From positions 1 through 64,000 of the forward strand of contig JAGXSV010000022.1 in assembly GCA_018333605.1 (NCBI GenBank): 64,000 nucleotides of DNA, in the 5' to 3' direction. Both the position numbers and the translations under genes were made by a program. Each line of letters opens with the position of its first letter. Within the stretch, counting starts at the first letter, position 1. This DNA is from Hydrogenophaga sp. GTDB taxonomy: Bacteria > Pseudomonadota > Gammaproteobacteria > Burkholderiales > Burkholderiaceae_C. The notes under the pieces are model-generated. The model made no database searches. It worked only from the letters and a program-made list of their open reading frames with translations, and was not told the DNA's origin. Below are positions 61,332 through 64,000 of this stretch, piece after piece.

Positions 61332-62873
61332 ATGAAAAACGACACCCCCCAGGACCTGCTGAACGTCACCGTGGCCACCGCTCAGGCACCGGCCGACACG
61401 CTGGTGCCGATCACCGTGGCACACGGCGACGGCATTGGCCCCGAGATCATGGCCGCCACGCTGAAGGTGCTGACGGCGGCTGGCGCGCGCATTGCGCCCG
61501 AAACCATCGAGATCGGTGAGAAGCTCTACCACGCAGGTCACAGCAGCGGCATTGCGCCCGAGTCGTGGGACAGTCTGCGTCGCACCAAGGTGTTGCTGAA
61601 GGCGCCCATCACCACGCCCAGCGGCGGCGGCTACAAAAGCCTGAACGTGACCATTCGCAAGACGCTGGGGCTGTACGCCAACGTGCGGCCGTGCGTGAGC
61701 TACGCCCCGTTTGTGGCCACCAAGCACCCCAAGCTGGACCTGGTGATCGTGCGGGAAAACGAGGAGGACTTGTACGCCGGGATCGAGCACCGCCAGACCG
61801 ACGAGGTGTTTCAGTGCCTGAAGCTGATCACGCGCCCGGGCTGCGAAAAGATCGTGCGCTACGCGTTTGAATACGCGCGCGCCAATGGCCGGAAAAAGGT
61901 CACTTGCATGAGCAAGGACAACATCATGAAGATGACCGATGGCCTGTTCCACCAGGTGTTCGACGAGATCCGCGTGGAGTACCCGGAGATCGCCACCGAC
62001 CACATGATCATCGACATCGGCGCGGCGCGGCTGGCCACGCGGCCCGAGCTGTTCGACGTGATCGTCACGCCCAACCTGTATGGCGACATCATCAGCGACA
62101 TTGCGGCCGAGATGACCGGCGGCGTGGGCCTGGCAGGCAGCGCCAACATTGGCGAGCATGTGGCGATGTTCGAGGCCATTCATGGCAGCGCGCCCGACAT
62201 CGCCGGCCAGGGCATCGCCAACCCCAGCGGCCTGCTGCTGGGCGCGGTGATGATGCTGGTGCACATTGGCCAGCCCGAGGTGGCGGCCAAGATCCACAAC
62301 GCCTGGCTGAGCACGCTGGAAGACGGTGTGTTCACCGCCGACCTGCAGGGCGGCGGGGCGGGTGCGGCCAGGACCGGGGTGCCCCTGCCGTTCGGCAGCA
62401 TGGACTTTGCCGACGCCATCATCGAGCGCCTGGGGCGTTTGCCCGAGAAGTTCAAGCCGGTGCGTTACCAGCAGGCGCCCGCTTTGCCCCAGGGCACCAC
62501 GGCCAAACCGCTGTATGTGCGGGCGCCTGCGGCTCGCAAAGCGGTGGTGGGGGTGGACGTGTTCGTGCACCAGTCGGCCTTGAGCGCCGACGACCTGGCC
62601 GTGCAGTTGCAGGCCAGCAACACCGCGGCGCTGCAGCTGCAGATGATCACCAACCGCGGCGTGAAGGTCTGGCCCGGCGGTTTTCCCGAGACCTTCTGCA
62701 CCGACCACTGGCGCTGCCGCTTCGTGGCGTCCAGCGACAACGGCGAGGTGTCGCAGCGGGACATCGTCGCCCTGCTGGGTGCGCTGACCGACGCTGGCGT
62801 GGACGTGATCAAGACCGAAAACCTGTGCACCTTCGACGGGGTGAAAGGCTTCGCCCTCGGCCAGGGACAGTGA
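61332..62873 (+). CDS. icd: Isocitrate dehydrogenase, Thermus-like long type
   Basis: The protein has 513 residues. The N-terminal two thirds form a beta-decarboxylating dehydrogenase with AHGDGIGPEIMAATL near residue 31. NVRPCVSYAPFV, the ENEEDLYAGIEH segment and TPNLYGDIISDIAAEMTGGVG follow. A C-terminal domain of about 140 residues (VDVFVHQSALSADDLAVQL; VKVWPGGFPETFCTDHWRCR) is as in the Thermus/Rickettsia enzymes. It oxidises isocitrate to 2-oxoglutarate in the TCA cycle. The start at 61332 follows AAGGACAC. The divergent LysR and dyad suggest specific control. Confidence 0.9.
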   Translation: MKNDTPQDLLNVTVATAQAPADTLVPITVAHGDGIGPEIMAATLKVLTAAGARIAPETIEIGEKLYHAGHSSGIAPESWDSLRRTKVLLKAPITTPSGGGYKSLNVTIRKTLGLYANVRPCVSYAPFVATKHPKLDLVIVRENEEDLYAGIEHRQTDEVFQCLKLITRPGCEKIVRYAFEYARANGRKKVTCMSKDNIMKMTDGLFHQVFDEIRVEYPEIATDHMIIDIGAARLATRPELFDVIVTPNLYGDIISDIAAEMTGGVGLAGSANIGEHVAMFEAIHGSAPDIAGQGIANPSGLLLGAVMMLVHIGQPEVAAKIHNAWLSTLEDGVFTADLQGGGAGAARTGVPLPFGSMDFADAIIERLGRLPEKFKPVRYQQAPALPQGTTAKPLYVRAPAARKAVVGVDVFVHQSALSADDLAVQLQASNTAALQLQMITNRGVKVWPGGFPETFCTDHWRCRFVASSDNGEVSQRDIVALLGALTDAGVDVIKTENLCTFDGVKGFALGQGQ

Positions 62874-62995
62874 GGCTGCCAGGGCCGCCGGGCTCTGGGG
62901 ACACGGCGCTGGCTGGGGGGTGCGTGGGGTCGCCGGGTAACACCAGGCCGGTTTTCACACCGCCCCGCTGCGGGCCAACAACAGGAGACAGACCC

Positions 62996-63376
62996 GTGTT
63001 CAGCCATGTGATGGTCGGCACGTCCGTCCTCGAAAAGTCCCGCCAGTTTTACGACGCGGTGTTGGGCACGCTGGGCATTGGCCCCGGGGTGGTCAACGCC
63101 AACCGCTTTTTTTACCGCAGCCCCACCGGCACTTTTGGCATCACCAAGCCCATCAACGGCGAAAGTGCATGCCATGGCAACGGCAGCACCATTGCCCTTC
63201 ACGCGAACTCCCCCGCACAGGCCGACGCCTTCCACGCCGCGGGCGTGGCCCATGGTGGTAGCCCTTGCGAAGACCCGCCGGGGTTGCGCGGCAGCCCCGG
63301 CGTGCAGATGTACCTGGCCTATCTGCGCGATCCCGATGGCAACAAGCTTTGCGCGCTGCACCGCGTGCCGCGCTGA
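62996..63376 (+). CDS. VOC-family (glyoxalase-like) protein
   Basis: This 126-residue protein starts at GTG (FSHVMVGTSVLEKSRQFYDA) after an AGGAG site. The vicinal oxygen chelate beta pattern follows, with FFYRSPTGTFGITKP and a closing LRDPDGNKLCALH metal-ligand segment. It may bind a small oxygenated compound or metal. It lies 122 bp after the isocitrate dehydrogenase gene. The substrate is unknown. Confidence 0.8.
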   Translation: MFSHVMVGTSVLEKSRQFYDAVLGTLGIGPGVVNANRFFYRSPTGTFGITKPINGESACHGNGSTIALHANSPAQADAFHAAGVAHGGSPCEDPPGLRGSPGVQMYLAYLRDPDGNKLCALHRVPR

Positions 63377-63476
63377 CTTGCCGGTTCGAAAGGCGGTAGC
63401 CACCCTGGCCGAGCTGGCGTTGAGTCTGGATGACCCAGGCGCGGTGCTGGAGCGCTGAAGCCAGCAACCGGGGAGT

Positions 63477-63597
63477 GCCCCCACCCCAGCCTCCCCCAGC
63501 GGGGGAGGGAGCCTGGCCCGGCGCTTCGGCGGACAGTGCGTGGTGCTGTTTTTGGCCCCTTCCCCCGCTGGGAGAAGGTTGGGATGGGGGCTGGCGC
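63477..63597. repeat. Pair of R2 palindromes
   Basis: One copy at about 63477-63515 (CCACCCCAGCCTCCCCCAGC and GGGGGAGGGAG) and one at about 63555-63597 (GGCCCCTTCCCCCGCTGGGA and GGTTGGGATGGGGG) flank a 40-bp spacer. They lie between the VOC and hydrolase genes. Confidence 0.65.
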
Positions 63598-63653
63598 GCC
63601 AGGGCGGTGCTGTCCAGCCAAGCCGTGGGCCGAGAATCGGTTGACGGCTTGGC

Positions 63654-64000
63654 TTAACTGGCGGGTTGTGCCGCCATCTGTTCAGCCAGAAACTCCAGCA
63701 CCGCCCGTTCAGCCACAGCCGGGTCTGCAAAGGCTTCGTGGGTGCCGTCCAGGGTGAGCAAGCGCGCGTTGGCTGCGCCGTGCTGGGCAATGAGGGTTTG
63801 CGCGTCGGCGAGGGGCACGGTGGTGTCTTGTGCGCCGTGCAGCAACAACACCGGGCAGCGCGCTTGCGCCAGGGTGGCCAGCGGGGCGATGCGGTCAAAA
63901 CGGGTGCCAATCACCCATTCCACATACCGGTTGATCACCCAGCCCAGCGGCCAGTAGGGCACGCGGTAGGCCGCGAGCCAGCGCCGCATGACTTGTTCGG
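63654..64000 (-). CDS. Alpha/beta hydrolase, C-terminal part
   Basis: The last 114 or so residues of a hydrolase run off the right edge, so the start is missing. The visible catalytic parts are the acid (LLLHGAQDTTVPL) and the His (DGTHEAFAD). An N-terminal nucleophile would lie beyond the window. It resembles small serine aminopeptidase S33-type hydrolases. The stop is at 63654, just right of the paired repeats. Confidence 0.75.
   Translation of the reverse strand, partial: EQVMRRWLAAYRVPYWPLGWVINRYVEWVIGTRFDRIAPLATLAQARCPVLLLHGAQDTTVPLADAQTLIAQHGAANARLLTLDGTHEAFADPAVAERAVLEFLAEQMAAQPAS

Overview
The window is high-GC DNA, about two-thirds G+C, from what looks like a denitrifying betaproteobacterium. 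The narXL-narK1K2-narGHJI layout, the ubiUVT set, the gentisate genes with a TRAP importer, and the proteins themselves point to Burkholderiales, most likely a Comamonadaceae such as Hydrogenophaga or a relative. That placement is inference from protein resemblance, not a search.

Layout. (1) 1-3.2 kb: an ftrABCD-type ferrous iron uptake operon that is damaged. ftrA (P19) lacks its 5' part next to an array of 13-bp repeats resembling an insertion-sequence end, and a dispersed ~100-bp repeat lies across the apparent start of ftrB. (2) 3.2-10.6 kb, mostly minus strand: ubiD, ubiX, a DGC-domain protein, ubiT, a PAQR/TrhA membrane protein, ubiV and ubiU (O2-independent ubiquinone synthesis), then ric, with nsrR divergent. 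A clear FNR-type dyad lies before ubiU and two NsrR-type operators lie between ric and nsrR. (3) 10.6-27 kb: narX-narL, a UspA protein, two NarK-type nitrate/nitrite transporters with related leader sequences, narGHJI, a PpiC-like isomerase and a nitronate monooxygenase-like flavoprotein. (4) 27.2-34.2 kb: an adenosylcobalamin (class II, O2-independent) ribonucleotide reductase interrupted by a 380-residue intein exactly at its thiyl-radical cysteine, then nnrS, a nitroreductase, a small conserved protein and a hemerythrin protein. Regions 2-4 read as one anaerobic denitrification island: quinone supply, nitrate respiration, NO/Fe-S repair and anaerobic dNTP synthesis.

(5) 34.2-43.3 kb: TRAP importer, gentisate pathway (3-hydroxybenzoate 6-hydroxylase, gentisate dioxygenase, maleylpyruvate isomerase, fumarylpyruvate hydrolase) with a divergent MarR regulator, and an unpaired TRAP binding protein. 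(6) 43.3-49.1 kb: GntP permease with a patatin lipase, a decayed ABC ATPase, a lipoprotein and a CNNM/CorC protein. (7) 49.5-53.1 kb: a probable nickel-handling locus (membrane anchor protein, HupE/UreJ-like protein, His-rich protein, CsoR/RcnR-type repressor, NreB-like exporter). (8) 53.3-55.4 kb: a tonB-like gene broken by a 10-bp tandem duplication and a RelB/YafQ toxin-antitoxin pair whose toxin is frameshifted. (9) 55.4-59.2 kb: a large MmeI-like (type IIL) restriction-modification protein carrying two palindromic repeats inserted in frame. (10) 59.2-64 kb: BASS-type transporter, LysR regulator divergent from isocitrate dehydrogenase, a VOC protein and a partial hydrolase.

No rRNA, tRNA, CRISPR array or prophage was recognised. 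Three families of short dispersed repeats run through the window. All names come from reading the translations and motifs by eye; no database search was run.
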